NCBI RefSeq assembly: GCF_027594145.1
Contig: NZ_JAQFFK010000003.1
Span: 248,001-312,000, forward strand
DNA length: 64,000 nucleotides
Direction of reading: 5' to 3'
Source of the DNA: Methanococcoides alaskense
GTDB taxonomy: Archaea; Halobacteriota; Methanosarcinia; Methanosarcinales; Methanosarcinaceae
The notes below the pieces were generated by a model. The model was not told where the DNA came from and made no database searches. It worked only from the letters and a program-made list of their open reading frames with translations. A program made the position numbers and the translations under genes. Positions 17,805-25,255 of the stretch are shown here, piece by piece; position 1 is the first letter of the stretch; each line of letters opens with the position of its first letter.

Positions 17805-18464
17805 ATGTCAAAAGATATACTTGAAAAGGGAGCTATTGTTCAGAGAGACAAGGAAACATTTGCTATCGCACCACATATTCCTGGCGGTATTACAACCCCT
17901 GATCTTCTCAGAAAGATCGCAGATGTCTCTGAAAAATACGGAGCTGCTGCAATTAAGGTCACATCAGCACAGAGACTTGCCATCGTTGGACTCAAGGAAG
18001 ATGACCTGGACAATGCCTGGGATGACCTTGGGATGAAACCAGGGGCAGCAATAGGGCTTTGTGTAAGAAGTGTGAAGATTTGTCCGGGAACCACATTCTG
18101 TAAGAGGGGACAACAGGACGCTGTAGGGCTTGGACTCAAACTGGATGAGAAATACCATGGAATGGAGCTTCCATCAAAGTTCAAGATCGGTGTTTCAGGT
18201 TGCATGAACTCATGTGCGGAGAATGCCATAAAAGATGTTGGAATAATGGGTACTCCTAAGGGATTCACAGTAATGGTCGGAGGCAGTGCAGGTCTAAAAC
18301 CACGCCTTGCAGATACTATCGCTGAAGAACTTGATGAGGACGAGGTTCTTTCACTTGTTGACAGTATCATTTCATTCTATAAGTCACATGCAAAGAAACA
18401 GCGTATTGGAAAGGTCATCGAAGAGATCGGACTTGACACCTTCAAGAAGGAAGTTGGTCTTTAA
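17805..18464 (+). CDS. Small siroheme/[4Fe-4S] nitrite/sulfite reductase-like protein
   Basis: A 219-residue single-copy version of the sulfite/nitrite reductase fold. The siroheme-[4Fe-4S] ligand set CPGTTFC (C-x5-C, near residue 92) and CMNSC (C-x3-C, near 132) is intact. Residues 5-65 form the ferredoxin-like half domain (APHIPGGITTPDLLRKIADV), and the C-terminus is helical. It belongs to the small archaeal dissimilatory-sulfite-reductase-like group seen in methanogens, whose substrates are mostly unknown; sulfite, nitrite or a siroheme-assisted electron-transfer role are possible. The start has the ribosome site GGAGTGATC. It is followed by a hairpin terminator and is divergent from an HxlR regulator. 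Confidence 0.85.
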   Translation: MSKDILEKGAIVQRDKETFAIAPHIPGGITTPDLLRKIADVSEKYGAAAIKVTSAQRLAIVGLKEDDLDNAWDDLGMKPGAAIGLCVRSVKICPGTTFCKRGQQDAVGLGLKLDEKYHGMELPSKFKIGVSGCMNSCAENAIKDVGIMGTPKGFTVMVGGSAGLKPRLADTIAEELDEDEVLSLVDSIISFYKSHAKKQRIGKVIEEIGLDTFKKEVGL

Positions 18465-18489
18465 GCTGTTAGGACCTTTCATAAATTGA

Positions 18490-18514
18490 GGGCTTCAAAT
18501 AGCCCTTTTTTCTT
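18490..18514 (+). terminator. Terminator after the reductase-like gene
   Basis: GGGCT-TCAAAT-AGCCC followed by TTTTTTCTT. It implies the DUF166 gene at 18577 is at least partly a separate transcription unit. Confidence 0.7.
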
Positions 18515-18576
18515 ATTTGTTTAGTTCATATCGTTTTTAGAGCAACCCAATTCCTGATGGCTTAAGGGAGTTAACA

Positions 18577-19329
18577 ATGAGGATAAGTTTCTATTATAAT
18601 AGTGAGTTCGGTAAAAAGGTCATAGGCAATATCGTCAACTCAAGCACGTTCTGCACCTCGTGTGGGGACCTGTGTGACCACTGTCGTGAACTGAAAATAT
18701 CGCATGCTGATAGTATTGTTGATCTCTATGAGTTCCCTGATGATCTTCCCGAGTTCATAGATGATCCTTTCGATCACATCCCGAAAAATGTGGGTGAATG
18801 TGACCTCCTCATAGCTATGGACCTGCATCCCGATATTTTTTCGGTGCTTCCTGAAATAGCAGCCAATGCTAAAGCAAAGGCAGTTATAGCACCTGTGGAA
18901 GTGCCAAAACTTGCACCTGCAGGACTTGTGCAGCAGGTCAAGGAAAAGCTTGAATCCGCTGGAATTGACTGTGAGTTCCCCAAGCCCTTCTGTTCACTGA
19001 CAAAAACAGGCAAGGCCCTTATCGATGAATTTGTTGATATGGGATTTGGAAGACCCCTGCTGAAGATCGAGATCGATCCTGACCGGAGGATATTCTCTCA
19101 TGTGCAGGTGCTCAGGGATGCACCCTGCGGCTCCACATGGTATGTTGCAAAAAAACTAAGATGGACGGACATAGACGATTATAAAGAGATCGTATCGGGG
19201 GCACATCATGCATACCCATGTACTGCCAGCATGGATAAGGATACCCAACTGAAAGATACGATATTGCATGAAGCCGGGTACATCATAAGGGGAAGTGTGG
19301 AAGAAGCTTCGGGTTTTAAAAAGGAGTGA
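18577..19329 (+). CDS. DUF166 family protein
   Basis: A 250-residue methanogen-type protein of the DUF166 family, whose function is not established. Seen: the N-terminal TFCTSCGDLCDHCR cysteine group around residues 26-37 (CxxCxxxCxxC), a Rossmann-like middle (CDLLIAMDLHPDIF, AKAVIAPVEVPKL), and a C-terminal stretch GSTWYVAKKLRW with a further HHAYPC. The cysteines suggest an iron-sulfur or zinc site. The ATG is preceded by TAAGGGAGTTAAC. It is upstream of the CGGC protein, ferredoxin and GXGXG gene, so all may work together in a redox process. Confidence 0.78.
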   Translation: MRISFYYNSEFGKKVIGNIVNSSTFCTSCGDLCDHCRELKISHADSIVDLYEFPDDLPEFIDDPFDHIPKNVGECDLLIAMDLHPDIFSVLPEIAANAKAKAVIAPVEVPKLAPAGLVQQVKEKLESAGIDCEFPKPFCSLTKTGKALIDEFVDMGFGRPLLKIEIDPDRRIFSHVQVLRDAPCGSTWYVAKKLRWTDIDDYKEIVSGAHHAYPCTASMDKDTQLKDTILHEAGYIIRGSVEEASGFKKE

Positions 19330-19357
19330 AGAGCACACTTGAAAATGAGGTGATATC

Positions 19358-19696
19358 ATTACTGAGGAAAGACCCAAAAAAATAGCAGTACTCCGATGCG
19401 ATATTGTTTCCGAGGCATGTCCCGGAGTTGGGTGCTTAAAGGCATTCAATGCTAGGAAAGTAAAGTTCGCAGACTACGATGATGATACTGAGATGATCGC
19501 ATTCTTCACATGCGGGGGCTGTTCAGGAAGAAGGGTCTTCCGACTGGTGCGTTCCCTGAAAAAACACGATATTGACGTGATACACCTAAGCTCATGCATG
19601 ATCATGAAGAACTATCCGGAATGCCCGCACATTGATTCTATCAAGAAGACGATCACTGATGCCGGTATCGAAATTGTAGAAGGAACACATCACTAA
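19358..19696 (+). CDS. CGGC-domain protein, probable ATT start codon
   Basis: CGGC-domain proteins are small cysteine-rich proteins, putatively metal or redox binding. The conserved family N-terminus (KKIAVLRCDIVSEACPG, then CLKAF) is fully encoded upstream of the first ATG at 19493, and the only upstream frame with no stop begins at 19349. There is no ATG, GTG or TTG in that stretch. ATT at 19358 stands right after GAGGTGAT (19347-19354), a strong ribosome site, so translation most likely starts there, giving 112 residues. The core FFTCGGCSGRR follows near residue 48. Using the ATG at 19493 would delete half the domain. Fifteen bases separate it from the ferredoxin gene. Confidence 0.8.
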   Translation: MTEERPKKIAVLRCDIVSEACPGVGCLKAFNARKVKFADYDDDTEMIAFFTCGGCSGRRVFRLVRSLKKHDIDVIHLSSCMIMKNYPECPHIDSIKKTITDAGIEIVEGTHH

Positions 19697-19710
19697 AGGA
19701 GATATAGAGA

Positions 19711-20079
19711 ATGGTTAAAAGAATGATCGTTAAGATAGATGAGGATAAATGTACTGGCTGCGGACAATGTGTTTCACCTTGTGCCGAAGGAGCTATACAG
19801 ATAATTGATGGAAAGGCAAAGGTCGTTTCTGAAGATCTTTGTGATGGTATGGGATTCTGTATCGGTGTCTGTCCTGAAGGTGCTATCACAATAGAGGAAA
19901 GGCAGACTGTGGAGTTCAATGTTGAAAAGGCAGAGGCTCAGTCAAAGAGCACGGATATCTCTATCTCCTGTTTCAGTTGCGGTGCCGGGGAAAATGAAAG
20001 ATACCTCCTGCCTATGAGGCACAATATGGAAAGCCTCTGGGTCTGCACACGCTGTCTGCCTCAACTTATCCATGGGTGA
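19711..20079 (+). CDS. Ferredoxin-like protein with C-terminal cysteine ribbon
   Basis: A 122-residue electron carrier. Residues 14-35 hold a complete [4Fe-4S] motif CTGCGQCVSPC. The second region, CDGMGFCIGVCPEG, lacks one of the usual four cysteines, as in several archaeal ferredoxins of this type. The C-terminal tail adds CFSCG and, about 24 residues on, CTRC, a zinc-ribbon-like pair. The ribosome site AAAGGAGATATAGAGA precedes the ATG. Probably transfers electrons to or from the neighbouring CGGC, DUF166 or GXGXG protein. It is co-directional and tightly spaced (15 bases after, 9 bases before its neighbours). Confidence 0.85.
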   Translation: MVKRMIVKIDEDKCTGCGQCVSPCAEGAIQIIDGKAKVVSEDLCDGMGFCIGVCPEGAITIEERQTVEFNVEKAEAQSKSTDISISCFSCGAGENERYLLPMRHNMESLWVCTRCLPQLIHG

Positions 20080-20088
20080 GAGCGGTAA

Positions 20089-21060
20089 ATGGAGCTTGAA
20101 CTGACATCTGTACCTGACAACGTATGTGATTATACGTTCAATTTCTACTGGTATGAGAAAAAGCTGGAGCCATCTGCGGTCATACCTGGTCAGAAGGGTA
20201 CCGAATATACCTATCAGCAACTTGTGAACGAGCTTAAGAAAGGAAATGATGTTCACATTAAAGGGAGTGTGGGAGGTCGTTTTGCCTACTCTCTGGGGGT
20301 TGGCCTTGCCCATTTCGGAGGTAGCGGCAAGAGCGAAGCTGCCGGTAACATTTTCGTTGAAGGAAATGTGGGGCCGGAAGCAGGGATGGGGATGTCAGCA
20401 GGCTCGCTTTACATTACAGGCGATATTGAACAGCCCTTTGGAAACATCATCGAGGTGGTATCCGATGTTGAGGGATACCGGAAGTTCATTTCCATAACTG
20501 AACTTCTGTGTGGCAAAGGCGTTGAAGAGCTTTGTGGGAACGATTTCGATGCGGTAAATGGTAAACTTATCCTCGATGATGGTATTCTTCGGGGAACACT
20601 GGCCTCGAGATGTAATTGTGATGCAGAAGTTCTCGTAAAAGGCGATGTTTACAATGGAACAGGACTTCTTATGGAAAGGGGTAATGTCAATGTGCAGGGA
20701 AATGCCGGGCTTAACACTGGCGCTCATCTGAATGGTGGTTCTGTTGTGGTAGAAGGTACTGTAGGGGAATTCTCCGGTGCTTATATGAAAGCTGGAACTC
20801 TCATTTTCAATGATGCTAAGGGGTATGTGGGTGCCGGTATGCTCGGTGGCACGATATATTCAAAAAAGAAAGTGACACCTGCTCCTCCTGCTGAAAAAGT
20901 GCGGGTGGGTGGTCAGAACATATCTATCGTTCGAAAGTTGACCGGCGCAGGGCGAGTGGAGTCCATGCTGTATAACAAATATGAGGTCGGTGAAGAGAAA
21001 GAACAATACGTCAAGGTAAAAATGAGGGATGGGTCCATATTCATGCGTAAATTGGACTGA
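20089..21060 (+). CDS. GXGXG-domain protein (glutamate synthase domain 3 / FwdC-like)
   Basis: A stand-alone right-handed beta-helix of the GXGXG type, which forms the last domain of glutamate synthase large subunit and the FwdC subunit of formylmethanofuran dehydrogenase. The 323 residues show the repetitive G-rich strands (VHIKGSVGGRFAYSLGVGLAHFGGSG, NIFVEGNVGPEAGMGMSAGSLYITGDI, VVVEGTVGEFSGAYMKAGTLIF). Two cysteines lie in CNC near residue 184. It follows the ferredoxin by nine bases. The role is unknown; a structural partner in a redox complex is plausible, and it could be a GltB-like piece lacking the catalytic parts. Confidence 0.8.
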   Translation: MELELTSVPDNVCDYTFNFYWYEKKLEPSAVIPGQKGTEYTYQQLVNELKKGNDVHIKGSVGGRFAYSLGVGLAHFGGSGKSEAAGNIFVEGNVGPEAGMGMSAGSLYITGDIEQPFGNIIEVVSDVEGYRKFISITELLCGKGVEELCGNDFDAVNGKLILDDGILRGTLASRCNCDAEVLVKGDVYNGTGLLMERGNVNVQGNAGLNTGAHLNGGSVVVEGTVGEFSGAYMKAGTLIFNDAKGYVGAGMLGGTIYSKKKVTPAPPAEKVRVGGQNISIVRKLTGAGRVESMLYNKYEVGEEKEQYVKVKMRDGSIFMRKLD

Positions 21061-21156
21061 GATCATTTCGTCATCTATTTTTTCTGACATAATCTATTTA
21101 AATGACAAACATTGTATCTTCATTATATTTGTTATACCTAAAAAGGTTGGATATGC

Positions 21157-21660
21157 TTGACTACGGAGAGAACTGAAGACTACCTTAAGGCTATTGATAC
21201 CATCATTGAGAAAAAGGGCTATTCTCAGGTAAAAGATATCTCACGATTCCTTGATGTAAGTCCGTCCAGTGTCACGGGAATGTTCAAAAAGCTGACAAGG
21301 GAAGGATTCATCAATTACGAGAAGTATGGCGGTGTTACTCTCACCGTGGAAGGAAGAAAGCTTGCGAGAAGCACGAAGGAAAAGTTCAGTGTGTTGCATG
21401 AGTTCCTCGTTCTCCTTGGTGTGGATGAAGATACCGCAGACGATGATGCCTGCAAGATGGAGCATGCCATAACCCCTGAGACCCTTGAAAGGCTCACAAA
21501 GTTCAGCGATTTTGTTAATTGCAGAGAAGAAATGCCAAAATTTTTCCTCAATTTTAAGGAATTTTGTGAAAAAGGTGAGATCCCAAACTGCAGAAAGAAA
21601 AACAACATATCTTCCTCCTTTGGCAAAGATCTCAAAAAAGAGTGCAAGGATCGATCTTGA
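21157..21660 (+). CDS. DtxR-family iron-dependent repressor
   Basis: Senses Fe(II) and represses iron uptake genes. Residues 1-65 form the winged helix (DISRFLDVSPSSVTGMFKKLTREGFINYEKYGGVTLTVEG), and the dimerisation/metal domain follows. The stretch DACKMEHAI matches the C-x2-E-H metal ligands of DtxR/IdeR (C102, E105, H106 in DtxR), favouring iron over manganese. The C-terminal SH3 domain is absent, so at 167 residues it is the short form. The TTG start is supported by AAAAGGTTGG. It lies directly upstream of feoB, whose promoter carries a DtxR-like palindrome. Confidence 0.9.
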   Translation: MTTERTEDYLKAIDTIIEKKGYSQVKDISRFLDVSPSSVTGMFKKLTREGFINYEKYGGVTLTVEGRKLARSTKEKFSVLHEFLVLLGVDEDTADDDACKMEHAITPETLERLTKFSDFVNCREEMPKFFLNFKEFCEKGEIPNCRKKNNISSSFGKDLKKECKDRS

Positions 21661-21759
21661 GACTTTCTGACCGCTAAGACTTCAGAACCTATCCTTTTTT
21701 GATTCTGGACTTTATTGGTCCCATTTTTATTTCTTATAGTTTCAACACTCCGTAATATG

Positions 21760-21842
21760 TTAGGCGCGCCAAAATTTATATACTATGGTTAACTAGTCCC
21801 CTCTATATTAGGATAGCCTAACTTTAGGAGGCTCGTGAACAA
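21760..21842 (+). promoter_or_regulatory. Iron-responsive feoB promoter with DtxR-type operator
   Basis: A TATA element TTTATATACT (around 21775) precedes TTAGGATAGCCTAACTTTA at 21808-21826, which matches the DtxR/IdeR consensus TTAGGTTAGCCTAACCTAA at 16 of 19 positions by eye and contains a perfect TTAGG-ATAG-CCTAA inverted repeat. A weaker copy starts at 21760 (TTAGGCGCGCCAA). The strong site lies where transcription would start, fitting repression by the adjacent DtxR protein. The ribosome site TTAGGAGGCTCG is just before the ATG. Confidence 0.75.
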
Positions 21843-23870
21843 ATGTTGTCTATACTAAAAAAGAAACGCTGCTGCGGTCAGGAAGATGAGACCCAGAGCG
21901 ACCTTGAACGGATAATCCTTGTGGGGAATCCGAATGTGGGTAAGAGTGTCATCTTCAATCACTTTTCGGACAGTTATGCGATAGTTTCCAATTATCCGGG
22001 AACCACTGTGTCCATAAGTAAGGGAAAAGGGTGGATCGACGGGAAGGAATACGAGATAATCGATACGCCAGGGATGTACTCATTATTGCCTATAACTGAG
22101 GAGGAGCGTGTATCACAGAGCTATCTGTTCGACAACGATCCTTTTGTTTATGTGCATGTGGTGGATGCGAAGAACATCCAGCGTATGCTTCCCCTTACGC
22201 TTCAGCTTATCGAAGCGGAAGTTCCCCTTATACTTGTATTGAACATGATGGATGAAGCGACCGAGCGAGGCATTGAGATAAATGCTTCCCGGCTTGAGCA
22301 GCAACTTGGGGTTCCGGTCATCTGCACGACCTCAATAAAAGGAGAGGGTCTGGACAAGCTTGAAGAAGCGATATCTAAATACAGCTTCCAGCATGTCGAT
22401 AGCAAGGTAGTGTATAGCAGAGGGATCGAGTATGCGATCGAAAGTATCTCATCATTGATACAGGATGAATACGGCATCTCGAAAAGAACGCTTGCTCAAT
22501 TGTTGCTTCAGAACGATAAGGTCGCATTCGAGGCCATCTCTCAGAAAGGCGAAGATGTCGATGCTATAAAGAAGATAATAGATGGGACTGAAAAAGAGTA
22601 CAACAATCCTCTTAATTATGTCCTGACCATAGAAAGACAGGCATTCGTCAATGATATTGTTGAGAATGTCATGACAACAGGAAAAAGGGACGTTACACTT
22701 ACAGAAGACGTTGAAAAAAGTTCCCGAACATCACTAAGGGAGCGCATCGATGGCCTCCTCATTCACCCTGTCACCGGGATTCCAATACTGATTCTGGTGC
22801 TTTATTTCGGGTTATACAAGTTCGTAGGTGGGTTTGCGGCAGGAACGGTTGTGGATTACCTCGAAGGGACGCTGTTCGGGGAAATGATAAATCCCTGGGT
22901 AATCGAGAGTTTCAATGCTGCTGTGCCCTATCCGGCCATACAGGACCTTTTCGTAGGTGAATATGGGATACTCACACAGGCTGTAACCTATGCAATAGCA
23001 CTTATCATGCCGCTGGTAGGTGCATTCTTCATTGTGTTCTCCATTATCGAGGATACTGGATATCTTCCACGTCTTGCAATGATGATAGACCGTGCATTCA
23101 AGAAGATGGGCATGAGCGGCAGAGCTGTCATCCCAATGGTACTCGGTTTCGGCTGTTCTACCATGGCGACAATGGTGACCCGTACTCTCGAGACAAAACG
23201 GGAAAGGATCATCACAAGCATGTTGCTGTCACTGGCAATACCCTGTTCCGCACAGCTTGGTGTAATACTGGGTATACTATCATTCAGTGGAAGGGCACTG
23301 TTCATATGGGCGATCGTGATCTGTCTGGATCTGGTATTGGTGGGATATCTTTCATCAAAGGTCCTGCCGGGAGCAAGTCCCAGTTTCTTCATGGAGATGC
23401 CCCCACTGAGGCTTCCAAAGCTGTCAAATGTGCTCATAAAGACATATTCGAGGATGCAATGGTATTTCCTTGAGGTACTGCCTCTGTTAGTTGTGGCAAG
23501 TGTGCTTATATGGATAGGTAGGTTGACCGGACTGTTCGAGATTGCAGTTCAACTGTTCAGTTATCCATCGCAGTGGATAGGACTCCCTGCAGAAGCGGGG
23601 TTCATGTTCCTGTTCGGCTTCTTCAGGAGGGATTTCGGTGCTGCCGGAATGTTCGATATGTATAACGCAGGGCTGCTGAGCGATATTAACATCGTTGTTG
23701 CTGCTATCACATTGACACTGTTCATGCCATGTATAGCCCAGTTCATGGTCACTGTGAAAGAGAGAGGTATCAAGATAGCTCTCGGAATGGCTGCATTCAT
23801 CTTCCCAAGTGCATTTGCAGTAGGCTTTGTTGTGAACTATGTTCTCACTACATTCGGGGTGGTCCTATGA
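21843..23870 (+). CDS. feoB: Ferrous iron transporter FeoB
   Basis: FeoB imports Fe(II) across the membrane, driven or gated by an N-terminal GTPase. Seen: G1 GNPNVGKS (residues 28-35), G2 threonine in GTTV, G3 DTPG, G4 NMMD, then a guanine-dissociation-inhibitor-like helical region to about residue 300, then 8 or so membrane segments with the Gate motifs (PRLAMMIDRAF, GCSTMATMVTR, FRRDFGAAGMF). At 675 residues it is a normal full-length archaeal FeoB. The N-terminus has KKKRCCGQ. It forms an ATGA-coupled operon with the zinc ribbon protein and the FeoA-DtxR protein. Confidence 0.97.
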   Translation: MLSILKKKRCCGQEDETQSDLERIILVGNPNVGKSVIFNHFSDSYAIVSNYPGTTVSISKGKGWIDGKEYEIIDTPGMYSLLPITEEERVSQSYLFDNDPFVYVHVVDAKNIQRMLPLTLQLIEAEVPLILVLNMMDEATERGIEINASRLEQQLGVPVICTTSIKGEGLDKLEEAISKYSFQHVDSKVVYSRGIEYAIESISSLIQDEYGISKRTLAQLLLQNDKVAFEAISQKGEDVDAIKKIIDGTEKEYNNPLNYVLTIERQAFVNDIVENVMTTGKRDVTLTEDVEKSSRTSLRERIDGLLIHPVTGIPILILVLYFGLYKFVGGFAAGTVVDYLEGTLFGEMINPWVIESFNAAVPYPAIQDLFVGEYGILTQAVTYAIALIMPLVGAFFIVFSIIEDTGYLPRLAMMIDRAFKKMGMSGRAVIPMVLGFGCSTMATMVTRTLETKRERIITSMLLSLAIPCSAQLGVILGILSFSGRALFIWAIVICLDLVLVGYLSSKVLPGASPSFFMEMPPLRLPKLSNVLIKTYSRMQWYFLEVLPLLVVASVLIWIGRLTGLFEIAVQLFSYPSQWIGLPAEAGFMFLFGFFRRDFGAAGMFDMYNAGLLSDINIVVAAITLTLFMPCIAQFMVTVKERGIKIALGMAAFIFPSAFAVGFVVNYVLTTFGVVL

Positions 23871-24031
23871 AGTGCCCCCTTTGTAGCTTTGAGTTCGATG
23901 AACCTGACAGGTCAAAATGTACAAGCTGTGGCAGGTTTAGCTCATGTAATCTGCAACGTTGCCCGAAATGCGGGTATGAGATACCACCGGAGACAAAACT
24001 GGAAAAATTCGTAAGGGGGCTGTTCAAATGA
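23867..24031 (+). CDS. Zinc-ribbon microprotein in the feo operon (54 aa)
   Basis: Starts at ATGA overlapping the feoB stop by four bases and ends with a stop overlapping the next ATG by four bases, so it is a genuine coupled gene. The 54 residues hold CPLC, CTSC and CPKCG pairs plus CNLQR, i.e. two zinc-ribbon knuckle pairs, and end in a helical tail (ETKLEKFVRGLFK). Its function is unknown; being between feoB and feoA/dtxR suggests a partner of FeoB or an iron/redox sensor, possibly analogous to bacterial FeoC. That comparison rests on position only. Confidence 0.85.
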   Translation: MKCPLCSFEFDEPDRSKCTSCGRFSSCNLQRCPKCGYEIPPETKLEKFVRGLFK

Positions 24032-24675
24032 AAATAAGTGAAGCCGCAGAGGAAGTCCTGGAAAGGATGTGGATCTGCACAAATGAAAATAATATGGTTC
24101 ATGTGGGCCTGAGATCCCTCGGACTGAACGAGACATCTCCGCAGATACAGGAGCTACTTGAGATCGGCAATATCACCATTTCCGATACAAACGCAAGCCT
24201 TACGGAAGAAGGTGCCAAAAATGGCAGATTGGTTGTCAGAAGGCATCGCCTTGCCGAGCGACTTCTGGTGGATGTGTTGAACACAAAGGACAAGTACGTG
24301 CATAGTTCTGCATGTGAGTTCGAACACATACTCCATAGGGGTATTGATGACAATGTGTGCACCCTGCTAGGACATCCGAGTACTTGTCCTCATGGTAAAC
24401 CAATACCTGAAGGGGAATGCTGCAAGAAAGCCAGGGATGAATTGGAACAGGTCGTTACCCCCCTTTCATTGTTAAAGAAAGGACAGAAGGGCAAGATAGC
24501 ATATTTCAATATGAAGGAAGAAGAGAAGATGCAGAAAATGTTGGCAATGGGTGTACTGCCAGGCATTCCTGTGAACCTTGTCCAGTCGTATCCTTCGTAT
24601 GTCTTCGATCTGAACCATACTAGATATGCAGTCGATAGGGAGATAGCGGAGAGTATATTTGTAAGGATCGAATGA
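24028..24675 (+). CDS. feoA: FeoA-domain DtxR-like protein with reduced winged helix
   Basis: A 215-residue protein combining a DtxR-type dimerisation/metal domain (residues about 70-130: VVRRHRLAERLL, SACEFEHIL, LGHPSTCPHGKPIP) with a C-terminal FeoA/SH3 domain (about 140-215: LLKKGQKGKI, KMQKMLAMGVLPGIPVNLV). The C-x2-E-H metal ligands are intact. The N-terminal part corresponding to the winged helix is shorter than in typical DtxR and lacks the SPPSVTEMLKKL recognition helix. So it may act in the membrane FeoB complex or as a non-canonical regulator. It is last in the feoB operon. Confidence 0.85.
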   Translation: MKISEAAEEVLERMWICTNENNMVHVGLRSLGLNETSPQIQELLEIGNITISDTNASLTEEGAKNGRLVVRRHRLAERLLVDVLNTKDKYVHSSACEFEHILHRGIDDNVCTLLGHPSTCPHGKPIPEGECCKKARDELEQVVTPLSLLKKGQKGKIAYFNMKEEEKMQKMLAMGVLPGIPVNLVQSYPSYVFDLNHTRYAVDREIAESIFVRIE

Positions 24676-24694
24676 GAATGATAACTAATTTAGC

Positions 24695-25012
24695 TCAATA
24701 ATGTACCGCCAACCAGAGGGTTTCTGTCGTGTCACTGGTCCAAATGACCCTGTGTTTGCAGTGGGCAGGAATATTAATATGATCGCCGGGATCGAGGTGC
24801 ACCACCTCCGAATCTTCAAACACCAACTTCGCTTCCCCCTGCAACACCATGACCCATTCACTGCGGTCTTGATCGTACCATTGTCCCTCTGGGGTCACAT
24901 GTTTCTTTGAAATGATACGCTCGATCAATACCCCCTGTTGATCCACCAGAGGCTCGAACACTTCATGGGTTAGGTCGACTGGTATTTGGTTAAATATATT
25001 ATGTTTTTCCAT
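24695..25012 (-). CDS. Cupin-domain protein
   Basis: A small single-domain cupin of about 105 residues. Seen: the first motif WVMVLQGEAKLVFED, the second PGDHINIPAHCKHRVIW with His residues in the metal-ligand positions, and the final strand LWLAVHY. The start at 25012 is chosen for its ribosome site GAGGTG and because longer frames lack one. Cupins span many functions (isomerases, dioxygenases, metal-binding sensors) and nothing here decides which. It is alone on the minus strand between the iron operon and the CinA-like gene. Confidence 0.85.
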   Translation of the reverse strand: MEKHNIFNQIPVDLTHEVFEPLVDQQGVLIERIISKKHVTPEGQWYDQDRSEWVMVLQGEAKLVFEDSEVVHLDPGDHINIPAHCKHRVIWTSDTTETLWLAVHY

Positions 25013-25255
25013 GGTACACCTCATGGTTTCGATCAATAAAAAAGACACCTTAAGGTACCCTTACATTGCCAGTTACCAAGGCCTGCATGATGCAAGGATT
25101 GAATTAAAAGCCCAGTGGCGATACCCATCGATCCATGGATATAGTGGATGATCAGACCTTCACCCCTTGTCATCAATAACTTTATCTGATGTTCCATACA
25201 GACCTCTGTCCTATGAAAATAGGATCTGAACAACCCTTCAAAGGAAGTGGTCATT

